Below, piece by piece: positions 8,171-14,880 of a DNA stretch of 26,942 bases. The stretch is from Thermaceae bacterium (lineage in GTDB: Bacteria > Deinococcota > Deinococci > Deinococcales > Marinithermaceae). The first letter of the stretch is position 1. Each line of letters begins with the position of its first letter. A program made the position numbers and the translations under genes. The stretch lies in assembly GCA_026985615.1 (NCBI GenBank), contig JALSQD010000073.1, positions 1 to 26,942 of the forward strand, written 5' to 3'. Under the pieces are notes generated by a model. It was not told where the DNA came from. It searched no databases and saw nothing but the letters and a program-made list of their open reading frames with translations.

Positions 8171-9457
8171 ATGCGGATCGCGGTGCGCACCTTGGGGTGC
8201 AAGATCAACCAGGTGGAGTCGGATGCGCTGGTGGGGATGTTGGCGGCGCTTGAGCCCGAGGTGGTCGCGCTCGAAGAGGGCGCCGACCTGGTGGTGATCA
8301 ACACCTGCAGCGTGACCACCACCGCCGAGTCCACCGCCCGCAAGGAGATCCGCCGTGCCCGCCGCGCCAACCCGGACGCCTTCGTGGTCGTGACCGGCTG
8401 CTACGCAGAGCTCGCGCCTGAGCAGGTCGCCGAGCTGGGCGCCGACGCGGTTGTGCCCAACCGCAGCAAGGCCGAGCTGCCCCGCGTCATCCTCGAGCAC
8501 TTTGGCCTGCCCGCCGACCCCGTCACTACCCCGCCCAACGAGTTCTGGGGCGCGGGCGAGCGGGGGCTCTACTCCGACCGGGTGCGGGCCTTCGTCAAGA
8601 TCCAGGATGGCTGCAACGCCGGCTGCGCCTACTGCATCATTCCCCGCACCCGCGGCCGCGAGCGCCACCGCGACTGGCGCAGCGTGCTGGAGGAGGCTGA
8701 GGCGCTGGCAGCGGCGGACTACCGTGAGCTGGTGCTCACCGGCGTGCGGCTGGGCTCGTATGCCGGGCACCCGCGCGGGGTGGCGGGGCTGCTGGAAGAG
8801 CTGGTGGCCGTCGGCGTGCCCCTCAGGCTCAGCTCGATCGAGCCCGAGGACACCGGCCCGGAGCTGCTCGAAGTGATCGGCCGGTACGCCCCCCTCGTCC
8901 GCCCCCACCTGCACCTGAGCCTCCAGACGGGCGCCGGTCGGCTGCTCGCGCTCATGGGCCGGCGCTACGATACCGCCTACTACCGCCAGCTGGTGGCGGC
9001 CGCCCGAGAGCGCATCCCCGGCTTCGCCCTCACCACCGACGTGATCGCCGGTCTGCCCACCGAGACCGAGGACGAGCACCGCGCCACGCTGGCCTTCCTG
9101 CGCGAGGTCCACCCCAGCCGGGTGCACGTCTTCACCTACACCCCGCGGCCGGGCACCCGCGCCGCGCGCCTGCCTCAGGTGCCCTACGCCGAGCGCAAGC
9201 GCCGCACCCACGAGCTCATTGCCCTGGCAGGGGAGCTGGCCGAGGCGCGCATGCGCCCGCTCCTGGGCCGTCGCACCACCGTGCTGGTGGAGCGGGTGCG
9301 CTCGGGTGTGGGTTACGGTCACACCCCCGACTACTATGAGGTCGAGCTCCGTGGCGAGGAGCTCACCGCGGGTGAGGAAGTCCAGGCCGTGATCGAGCGG
9401 GTGGAGGGCTACACGCTGGCCGCGCGCCGGGCCGAGCCGGTAGACTCGAGGACATGA
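8171..9457 (+). CDS. mtaB: tRNA t6A37 methylthiotransferase (MiaB family, MtaB)
   Basis: This radical-SAM enzyme probably converts t6A at position 37 of ANN-decoding tRNAs to ms2t6A. The N-terminal methylthiotransferase domain supplies cluster cysteines Cys10 (TLGCKINQVES), Cys46 (NTCSVTT) and Cys77 (VTGCYAE). The radical-SAM cluster motif C-x3-C-x2-C is at 148-152-155 (DGCNAGCAYC), and the C-terminus looks like a TRAM domain. TLGCKINQVESDAL favours the MtaB subfamily over MiaB (dimethylallyl-A) or RimO (ribosomal protein S12). The gene appears leaderless. It overlaps the HIT gene by four bases (ATGA). Confidence 0.93.
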   Translation: MRIAVRTLGCKINQVESDALVGMLAALEPEVVALEEGADLVVINTCSVTTTAESTARKEIRRARRANPDAFVVVTGCYAELAPEQVAELGADAVVPNRSKAELPRVILEHFGLPADPVTTPPNEFWGAGERGLYSDRVRAFVKIQDGCNAGCAYCIIPRTRGRERHRDWRSVLEEAEALAAADYRELVLTGVRLGSYAGHPRGVAGLLEELVAVGVPLRLSSIEPEDTGPELLEVIGRYAPLVRPHLHLSLQTGAGRLLALMGRRYDTAYYRQLVAAARERIPGFALTTDVIAGLPTETEDEHRATLAFLREVHPSRVHVFTYTPRPGTRAARLPQVPYAERKRRTHELIALAGELAEARMRPLLGRRTTVLVERVRSGVGYGHTPDYYEVELRGEELTAGEEVQAVIERVEGYTLAARRAEPVDSRT

Positions 9458-9783
9458 GCGACTGCGTCTTCTGCCGCATCATCTCGGGGGAACTGCCGAC
9501 CGACATCGTCTACCAAGACGAGCACTTCGTGGCCTTTCGCGACATCCGGCCCAAGGCCAGGGTGCACGTGCTGGTGGTGCCTCGTGAGCACGTGCCCAAG
9601 CTCTCCGACTACCCCGACAGCGAAGAGGGCGAGCGCAAGCTGGGCGCGCTTTTCCGTACCGTCAACCGCGTGGCCACCCAGGCGCTGGGGCTCGAGCACT
9701 ACAAGATTCAGGCCCACGTGGGTGAGCGCGGTGGCCAGGAGATCTTCCACGTGCACGTGCACGTGATGAGCAACGCTGTCTGA
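9454..9783 (+). CDS. HIT-family nucleotide hydrolase (HINT-like)
   Basis: This 109-residue histidine-triad protein has the catalytic H-x-H-x-H at residues 99-104 (FHVHVHVMSN) and a CVFC pair at residues 4-7 typical of zinc-binding bacterial HIT proteins. HVLVVPREHVPKLSD is the usual mid-domain block. Family members hydrolyse nucleoside phosphoramidates, AMP-lysine or dinucleoside polyphosphates. The physiological substrate here is not known. Its ATG overlaps the mtaB stop (ATGA), implying translational coupling. A -10-like TAGACT (9441-9446) might give an extra leaderless start, but no -35 is visible. A hairpin terminator follows at 9798. Confidence 0.92.
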   Translation: MSDCVFCRIISGELPTDIVYQDEHFVAFRDIRPKARVHVLVVPREHVPKLSDYPDSEEGERKLGALFRTVNRVATQALGLEHYKIQAHVGERGGQEIFHVHVHVMSNAV

Positions 9784-9793
9784 GCGCCAGAAT

Positions 9794-9820
9794 TAAAAGA
9801 GCGCCGCAGCGCTCTCTTCC
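9794..9820. terminator. Bidirectional intrinsic terminator
   Basis: AGAGCGC (9798-9804), loop CGCA, GCGCTCT (9809-9815). On the minus strand it is followed by TTTTAATT, and on the plus strand by a weaker CTTCCT tail. It serves the convergent HIT and DUF151 genes. Confidence 0.75.
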
Positions 9821-9834
9821 TGCTGCTTTCGCAT

Positions 9835-10266
9835 TCAGGCCTCGGGCGTGGGGCCGTGGGGTTCAAAGTCGGCTTCGTCTATCTTCCCTTCGGCCAGCAC
9901 CTTTTCGTCTACCAAAATCTCAGCCCCGGTGCGCACCGCCAGCGCCATGGCGTCGGAGGGGCGGGCGTCGATCTCGTACTCGATGCCGCGGTGGTCGAGC
10001 ACCAGCCGTGCGTAGTAGGTTCCGTCCTTGAGCTCGGTGATCTCGACGCGCTTGAGCTTGCCGCCAAGCATCTCGAGCACCGAAAGCAGCAGGTCGGGCG
10101 TCAGCGGTCTGGGGGGTTTTTCGCCGGCCAGCGCCACCGCGATGTTCTGGGCCTCGAGCGGCCCGATCCAAATCGGGAGCAGTTCGCCCGTCTCGGCGCG
10201 CAACAGCGCGACCACGTTCCCGCTCTGGGCTTCCACCCCCAGGTTTTCCAGTTTTGCCTTAACCAT
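9835..10266 (-). CDS. Bifunctional nuclease domain (DUF151/BFN) protein
   Basis: This 143-residue protein matches the BFN family: an N-terminal VVALLRAETGELLPIWIGPLEAQNIA block, then RPLTPDLLLSVLEMLGGKLKRVEITELKDGTYYARLVL, then EIDARPSDAMALAVRTGAEILVDEKVL. DARPSDA-(M/I)-ALA is the family hallmark. Some plant members have nuclease activity; in bacteria the role is uncertain. The ATG at 10266 lies five or six bases from a perfect TATAAT on the minus strand (10273-10278) and has no Shine-Dalgarno, so a leaderless mRNA is likely. It is divergent from a phosphoribosyltransferase whose start codon lies only 36 bases away. Confidence 0.9.
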   Translation of the reverse strand: MVKAKLENLGVEAQSGNVVALLRAETGELLPIWIGPLEAQNIAVALAGEKPPRPLTPDLLLSVLEMLGGKLKRVEITELKDGTYYARLVLDHRGIEYEIDARPSDAMALAVRTGAEILVDEKVLAEGKIDEADFEPHGPTPEA

Positions 10267-10272
10267 GGCTTT

Positions 10273-10296
10273 ATTATAGCTCTCGGGGTGTACACT
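10273..10296. promoter_or_regulatory. Compact divergent promoter pair, both probably leaderless
   Basis: On the minus strand TATAAT (10278-10273) lies six bases before the DUF151 ATG. On the plus strand TACACT (10291-10296) lies six bases before the phosphoribosyltransferase ATG at 10303. Neither -35 region is a good consensus, and each would overlap the other gene's start. The two promoters face apart within 36 bases, so polymerase binding at them should be mutually exclusive. Confidence 0.55.
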
Positions 10297-10302
10297 AAAA
10301 CC

Positions 10303-10845
10303 ATGAAGAGCTATCCCATCGAGATCGGCGGGGTGAAGCGCGAACTTCCTGTGGTACAGGTAGGCGATGGCGTCGCGGTGGCCCTGCTTAACCTGCTGGG
10401 CGACACCGAGCTGACCGAAGCCGTGGCCGAGGAGATGGCGAAGCGCTTACCCGAAGGGATCGAGGTGCTCGTGACGCCGGAGGTCAAGGCCGTGCCCCTG
10501 GCGCACGCGCTCTCGCGCATCACCGGCCTGCCCTACATCGTTGCCCGCAAGACCGCCAAACCTTACATGATCCAGCCCGTCACCCGCGAGGTGCTCTCGA
10601 TCACCACCGGCAAACCGCAGCTGCTGGTGCTCGATGGAACCGACATCGCCAAGATCAACGGTAAGCAGGTGGCCATCGTCGACGATGTGGTTTCCACCGG
10701 CAGTACCCTCAAGGGTCTGCGTGAGCTCATCGAGAGTGTGGGAGGTAAGGTGGGAGCGGTCATGGCGGTCTTCACCGAGGGTACGCCCCGCGACGATGTG
10801 ATTGCCTTAGGCCATCTGCCTCTATTCAACCCCGAGGAAGCGTAG
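10303..10845 (+). CDS. Purine-type phosphoribosyltransferase (APRT/XPRT-like)
   Basis: This 180-residue type I phosphoribosyltransferase has the PRPP-binding loop VAIVDDVVSTGST at residues 123-135, with both acidic residues and the TGST phosphate loop, plus the conserved Val-Thr-Pro-Glu strand before VKAVPLAHALS. Such enzymes transfer ribose-5-phosphate from PRPP to a purine base in salvage. The exact base is not decidable by eye, and a regulator of the PurR type is excluded by the lack of a DNA-binding domain. It begins MKSYPIEIGGVKRELPV and is followed six bases later by a diverged tandem paralogue. The ATG has no Shine-Dalgarno, and TACACT six bases upstream suggests leaderless expression. 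Confidence 0.85.
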   Translation: MKSYPIEIGGVKRELPVVQVGDGVAVALLNLLGDTELTEAVAEEMAKRLPEGIEVLVTPEVKAVPLAHALSRITGLPYIVARKTAKPYMIQPVTREVLSITTGKPQLLVLDGTDIAKINGKQVAIVDDVVSTGSTLKGLRELIESVGGKVGAVMAVFTEGTPRDDVIALGHLPLFNPEEA

Positions 10846-10851
10846 CCGACC

Positions 10852-11388
10852 ATGGTAACCATGGAAACTTACCCCATCGAGATCGGCGGTGTGACGCGGC
10901 ACGTGCCCCTGCACGAACCCTTCCCGGGCGTGCGGCTGCCTTTGGTGGAGTTTTTGGGCGACATCGAGTTCGTGCGGGCAGTGGCCAGCGAGCTTACGAA
11001 CAGGGTGCCCGAGGACACCGACCTGATCGTAACGGCTGAGACCTCGCCCATCCCCTTGGCCCACGAGCTGGCCGCGGCGCGCGACCTTAGTTACATCGTG
11101 GTGCGCAAGCGCCGCCGTCCCTACATGGTGGACCCGCTGATCCAAGAGGTCGAGTCGCTCACTCTAGGCGCCGGTGAGGTGCTCTGGCTCGACCGCCGTT
11201 ACACCGAGCGCATCCTTAACAAAAACGTGGTGCTGGTCATGGATGTGGTGGCCTCGGGTGGGACGATGCAGGCGCTCGAGCGCCTGGTACACCGCGCCGG
11301 TGGCAGGGTGACCAAGCGCCTCGCTGGTTTCCACCAGGGCAACGGCGCAGAAGGCATCGAGACCGTGGCCGAGTTGCCGATGCTCTAG
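10852..11388 (+). CDS. Phosphoribosyltransferase-like paralogue with degraded PRPP loop
   Basis: The 178 residues align end to end with the preceding gene (METYPIEIGGVTRHVP against MKSYPIEIGGVKRELP). The PRPP loop, however, reads VVLVMDVVASGGT (about residues 126-138): the first of the two loop aspartates is Met and T-G is S-G. PRPP binding is therefore probably weakened. The protein may be a structural or regulatory partner of the first copy, or may bind another ligand. The ATG at 10852 is 11 bases after GAGGAAG. The ATG at 10861 aligns better with the paralogue and is an alternative. Its stop codon shares CTAG with the stop of the convergent ABC gene. Confidence 0.8.
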   Translation: MVTMETYPIEIGGVTRHVPLHEPFPGVRLPLVEFLGDIEFVRAVASELTNRVPEDTDLIVTAETSPIPLAHELAAARDLSYIVVRKRRRPYMVDPLIQEVESLTLGAGEVLWLDRRYTERILNKNVVLVMDVVASGGTMQALERLVHRAGGRVTKRLAGFHQGNGAEGIETVAELPML

Positions 11389-12038
11389 CGCAGCCGACCG
11401 TTTTCGAGTCGCCAGACCGGCCAGCCTTTTACCAGGGCCTCGTCGTGGGTCGCGAGCAGCACCGCGGCCCCGTTTTCTTGGGCCAGTTCGAGCAGCAGGT
11501 CGCGCACGGTGCGCGCGTTGGCGCGGTCGAGCGCGCCGGTGGGTTCGTCGGCGAGGACGACCCGGGGGCGGGGGTAGAGCGCCCGGGCCACCGCCACGCG
11601 CTGGCGCTCGCCACCGGAGAGGGCTTCAGGCTGGAGGTGGAGCGAGCGGCCCAGTCCCACGCACTCGAGCAGTTTCCTCGCTCGTGCGGGGTCAGGGCGG
11701 CCCTGGATCATCCCCGGAACCAGCACGTTTTCCAGTGCCGTCAGCTCGTCGAGCAGGTAGTGGTGCTGGAAGATCAGCCCCACCCGCTCGCGCCGCAGCC
11801 GCGCCAGCGCTTCCTCGCCCAGACGGGTCACCTCGTCCTCGCCCCACCAAAGCCGGCCCGCTTGGAGCGGCAGGATGCCGGCGAGCAGGTGCACCAGCGT
11901 GGTTTTGCCCGAGCCGCTGGGGCCTAGCGCGGCCCGCACCTCGCCTGGCGCGAGCTCGAGGCCGAGGTCGGCAAAGAGCACCACCTCGGGGTAGCGGTGC
12001 GTCAAGCCCTCGGCGCGCAAGGCCCACATGCCCCCCAT
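11385..12038 (-). CDS. ABC transporter ATP-binding protein, LolD/MacB type
   Basis: This 217-residue ATPase is complete: Walker A GPSGSGKTT (39-47), Q-loop FQHHYLL (Gln91), signature LSGGERQ (140-146), Walker B VVLADEPTGALD (160-171) and H-loop His198. ADEPTGALD after Walker B is typical of the LolD/FtsE/MacB group. No permease is adjacent, so the transported substrate is unknown and the partner must be encoded elsewhere. The start is uncertain: ATG at 12038 is used, but ATG at 12029 (MWALRAEG) is nine bases downstream and lies seven bases after a -10-like TAGGAT. The terminal TAG overlaps the TAG of the convergent phosphoribosyltransferase gene on CTAG. It is divergent from the Crp-family gene. 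Confidence 0.88.
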   Translation of the reverse strand: MGGMWALRAEGLTHRYPEVVLFADLGLELAPGEVRAALGPSGSGKTTLVHLLAGILPLQAGRLWWGEDEVTRLGEEALARLRRERVGLIFQHHYLLDELTALENVLVPGMIQGRPDPARARKLLECVGLGRSLHLQPEALSGGERQRVAVARALYPRPRVVLADEPTGALDRANARTVRDLLLELAQENGAAVLLATHDEALVKGWPVWRLENGRLR

Positions 12039-12053
12039 CCTAACGGCCGGGGG

Positions 12054-12082
12054 TTGGGTTTTGCTGCGTCATGGATTAGATT
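12054..12082 (+). promoter_or_regulatory. Promoter of the Crp/Fnr-family regulator operon
   Basis: TTGGGT (12054-12059), 17-base spacer, TAGATT (12077-12082). The predicted start falls at about 12089-12090, the A of the ATG, so the mRNA would be leaderless. There is no Shine-Dalgarno upstream of the ATG. Confidence 0.6.
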
Positions 12083-12089
12083 ATCGTTA

Positions 12090-12776
12090 ATGAAGCTCGA
12101 CGCCCCGGAACTCCTCAACTCGCCACTGTTCGAGGGTTTGCCGCCCGAAGCGCGCGAGATCGCCGAGCAAGCCTTCCACACCATGGTCTACCGGCCGGGG
12201 CAGACGATCTTCGGAGCCGGCGATGCTGGTCACGCGCTCTACCTCATACGCTCCGGCCGCGTAAAGATCTCACACTGCAATCTCGACGGCAAGGAAAAGG
12301 TGTTGGCCTACCTGAATCCGGGTGAGATCTTTGGCGAGATGAGCCTGGTTGACGAAGAGCCACGTTCCGCCACCGCCACCGCGTTGGACGAGGTGACGCT
12401 CCACGCCCTCTACCTCGAGGAATACTGGGGGCTGGTGCGCCGCTATCCGCAGGTGGCCCATAACCTGGCCCGCATCCTCGCGCGGCGCCTGCGTGAGATG
12501 AATCACGAGGTCGAGGTGCTCACCTTCGAGGAGGCTCGCGGCCGCATCGCCTACGCCCTCCTCAAGCTCTACCGCCACCGCTACGGCGAGCCCACCGCCC
12601 GCGGGCGCCGCATGAGCCTCACCCATCGCCAGCTCGCCGACCTCGCAGGCACCAGCCGCGAGACGGCCACCCGTGTGCTCAACCAGTTCCACGAGCAGGG
12701 CCTCGTACACGCCGAGTCGCGCGCCATCGAGGTGCTCGACACGGAGGGCCTCGAAAACGTGCTCTACGACTTATGA
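12090..12776 (+). CDS. Crp/Fnr-family transcriptional regulator
   Basis: This 228-residue protein has an N-terminal cyclic-nucleotide-binding barrel (about 10-125), a long dimerisation helix (about 117-147) and a C-terminal winged helix (about 150-228). The phosphate-binding cassette GEMSLVDEEPRSA (82-94) keeps the Gly-Glu and Arg-Ser-Ala residues that contact cAMP in Crp, so a cyclic nucleotide ligand is plausible. There is no N-terminal Cys cluster, so it is not an Fnr-type iron-sulfur sensor. The HTH is MSLTHRQLADLAGTSRETATRVLNQF (175-200, recognition helix SRETATRVLNQF). It heads a translationally coupled run with rpe (ATGA overlap), comB and a nucleoside phosphorylase. Its targets are unknown. 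Confidence 0.9.
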   Translation: MKLDAPELLNSPLFEGLPPEAREIAEQAFHTMVYRPGQTIFGAGDAGHALYLIRSGRVKISHCNLDGKEKVLAYLNPGEIFGEMSLVDEEPRSATATALDEVTLHALYLEEYWGLVRRYPQVAHNLARILARRLREMNHEVEVLTFEEARGRIAYALLKLYRHRYGEPTARGRRMSLTHRQLADLAGTSRETATRVLNQFHEQGLVHAESRAIEVLDTEGLENVLYDL

Positions 12777-13441
12777 AGAAGACGATCAGAATCGCCCCCT
12801 CCATCCTCTCGGCCGACTTCGCCCGGCTGGGTGAGCAGGTGCGCGAGGCCGAGGCCGCCGGCGCCGACTGGATCCACGTGGACGTGATGGACGGCCGCTT
12901 CGTCCCCAACATCACCACGGGTTTCGTGGTGGTCGAGGCGCTGCGGCGGGTCACCCGGCTCACCCTCGACGTGCACCTGATGATCGTCGAGCCCGAGCGC
13001 TACGTCGAGCGCTTCGTGGCCGCCGGAGCCGACGTGGTCACGATCCACGCCGAGGCCACGCCGCACGTCCACCGCGCCCTGCAGCTGGTGCGCGCCGCCG
13101 GGGCGCGGGCGGGGCTCGCGGTCAACCCGGCCACGCCGCTCGACCGCTTCGATGACGTTTGGGGCGAGCTTGACCTGGCGCTTTTGATGACCGTGAACCC
13201 CGGCTTCGGTGGTCAGCGCTTCATCGAGCGGGGGCTCGACCGCCTCGCGCGCCTCGCCAATCGCCGAGACGCAGGGAACCCCGAGGCGCTCATCGAGGTG
13301 GACGGCGGCGTGAGGCCGGCGAACGCTGCCGAGCTGGTCGGACGCGGCGCCGACGTGCTAGTGGCGGGCTCGGCGGTCTTCAGCGACCGCGCTTCCGTTG
13401 CCGAGAACCTGAAGGCCCTGCGCGATGCCGTTCAGGGTTAG
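12773..13441 (+). CDS. rpe: Ribulose-phosphate 3-epimerase
   Basis: Rpe interconverts ribulose-5-phosphate and xylulose-5-phosphate in the pentose phosphate pathway. The 222-residue TIM barrel shows APSILSADFARLG (8-20), the metal-site block WIHVDVMDGRFVPNITTG (33-50), LDVHLMIVEPERYV, MTVNPGFGGQRFI with catalytic-region Gly-rich loop, and IEVDGGVRPANAAEL. Active-site His35, Asp37 and His68 are all present. It overlaps the regulator gene by four bases (ATGA) and comB by 17 bases, so expression should be tightly linked. Length is normal. Confidence 0.96.
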   Translation: MKKTIRIAPSILSADFARLGEQVREAEAAGADWIHVDVMDGRFVPNITTGFVVVEALRRVTRLTLDVHLMIVEPERYVERFVAAGADVVTIHAEATPHVHRALQLVRAAGARAGLAVNPATPLDRFDDVWGELDLALLMTVNPGFGGQRFIERGLDRLARLANRRDAGNPEALIEVDGGVRPANAAELVGRGADVLVAGSAVFSDRASVAENLKALRDAVQG

Positions 13442-14162
13442 CGCGGTCCTCTCGCCTGCGGAGCCGGTGCCGCCCGCGCCGGCGGCCTTGGTAGTGGACG
13501 TCATCCGCGCCACCACCACCGCGGCCTACCTACTGGGCGCGGGTGCGCGCGAGCTGTGGTTCACCGGGTCGGTGGAGGCCGCCCGCGCGCTCGCCGCCCG
13601 CCAGGGTGCGCTGCTTGCGGGCGAGCGTGGCGGCCTGCCGCCCGAGGGCTTCGACTTGGGCAACAGCCCGCGCGAGGCGCGGCCCGAGCGGGTGCGTGGC
13701 CGCGCGGTGGTGATGACGACGACCAACGGCACCCGCGCCGCGCTGCGCGCCGCCGGGGTCGTGTCGGAGGTGGCGCTGGCGGCGTTGGCGAACGCCGGTG
13801 CGGCGGTGCGCTGGGCTATGGAGCGCGAAGGCGGCGTGGTGTTCGTGGCGGCCGGGCGCGAGGGGCGCGTCGCCCTCGACGACGCCTACGCCCTGGGAGC
13901 CTTGGTGGCGGGCCTGCGCGCGCGCGTTCCCGGGGTCGAGCTCGACGACGGGGCCCGGCTCGCCGAGGCGCTCTTCCTCGCCCGTCCCGACGCGCGCTCG
14001 GCGCTGGCCGCGAGCGCCGCGGCCCGGGCGCTCGAGCCCGTGGGCCTCGCCGTCGACGTGGAGGTCTGCGCCCGCACCGACGCGCTCGCGGTGCTGCCCG
14101 TCCTCGCCGGGCGCGAGGACGGGGCGCTGCGCTTCGCGCCCGTGTATCCTAAGGGCGTATGA
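13425..14162 (+). CDS. comB: 2-phosphosulfolactate phosphatase family protein
   Basis: This 245-residue protein carries the ComB family blocks: LVVDVIRATTTAAYLLGAGA (22-41), LLAGERGGLPPEGFDLGNSP (63-82) and AVVMTTTNGTRAL (95-107). In methanogens the enzyme dephosphorylates phosphosulfolactate on the way to coenzyme M. Bacterial homologues are widespread and their physiological substrate is often unclear, possibly sulfolactate metabolism. The start overlaps the end of rpe by 17 bases, and the stop overlaps the next ATG (ATGA). Base composition is even more GC-rich than the neighbours. No other coenzyme M or sulfolactate genes are visible. Confidence 0.88.
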   Translation: MPFRVSAVLSPAEPVPPAPAALVVDVIRATTTAAYLLGAGARELWFTGSVEAARALAARQGALLAGERGGLPPEGFDLGNSPREARPERVRGRAVVMTTTNGTRAALRAAGVVSEVALAALANAGAAVRWAMEREGGVVFVAAGREGRVALDDAYALGALVAGLRARVPGVELDDGARLAEALFLARPDARSALAASAAARALEPVGLAVDVEVCARTDALAVLPVLAGREDGALRFAPVYPKGV

Positions 14163-14878
14163 GCCCTTTGCACGTGCGCGCACAATCCGGCGAGGTGGCG
14201 CCCTTCGTGCTGCTGCCCGGCGACCCCGGCCGGGCGCAGTACATTGCCGACACCTTTCTGGAAGACGTCACCACCTACAATACCTACCGATCCTTGCTGG
14301 GTTTCACCGGCACCTACAAGGGCCTGCCCGTGAGCGTCCAGACCACCGGGATGGGCTGCCCCTCGGCCTCGATCGTGACCGAGGAGCTCATCCAGCTAGG
14401 GGCCCGCGTGCTCGTGCGCGTGGGAACGAGCGGCGCGGTCGATCCCTCTCTGCGCCCCGCCGACCTGCTGGTGGTGCAGGGCGCGGTGCCGCTCGACGGT
14501 ACGACCCAGCAGTACCTCGAGGGGCGCCCGTACGCGCCGGTTCCCAGCTGGCCGGTGCTCCAGGCGCTGGCCCAGGCCGCCGAGGCCTCGGGCGAGCCCC
14601 ACCACGTAGGCCTGATCGCCACCGAAGACGCCTTCTACGCCACCAACCCCGAGAACGCGCGGGAATGGCACCGCTACGGGGTGATGGCCTTCGAGATGGA
14701 GGCGGCGGCCATCTTCCTGATCGCCAAGATGCGCGGCGTCCACGCCGGGGCGCTGCTCACGGTCTCGAACCAGATCGGCGATACCGAGTTCGTTGAGGAA
14801 AGCCTGCTGCGGCAGGGGGTTCACCGCATGATCGAGACGGCCCTGGAGGGCCTCTTGCTCCTGGAAGGGAAGGTGTAG
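14159..14878 (+). CDS. Purine nucleoside phosphorylase / uridine phosphorylase family (PNP_UDP_1)
   Basis: This 239-residue hexamer-type nucleoside phosphorylase has the phosphate-binding GDPGR (21-25), TTGMGCPSASIVTEELI, VRVGTSGAV (phosphate and ribose contacts), FEMEAAAIF (Glu-Met-Glu ribose/base site) and SNQIGDTEF. It phosphorolyses nucleosides to base and ribose-1-phosphate in salvage. The SNQIGD region places it in the DeoD/Udp superfamily, but purine versus pyrimidine specificity cannot be fixed by eye; purine is my preference. It starts inside the comB stop (ATGA). Together with the nearby phosphoribosyltransferases it supports a nucleotide-salvage theme for this region. Confidence 0.88.
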   Translation: MSPLHVRAQSGEVAPFVLLPGDPGRAQYIADTFLEDVTTYNTYRSLLGFTGTYKGLPVSVQTTGMGCPSASIVTEELIQLGARVLVRVGTSGAVDPSLRPADLLVVQGAVPLDGTTQQYLEGRPYAPVPSWPVLQALAQAAEASGEPHHVGLIATEDAFYATNPENAREWHRYGVMAFEMEAAAIFLIAKMRGVHAGALLTVSNQIGDTEFVEESLLRQGVHRMIETALEGLLLLEGKV

Positions 14879-14880
14879 TC

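Noticed and set aside
8081..9322. A 413-residue minus-strand open frame opposite mtaB
   Set aside because: Antisense shadow. MtaB has complete cysteine motifs on the plus strand.
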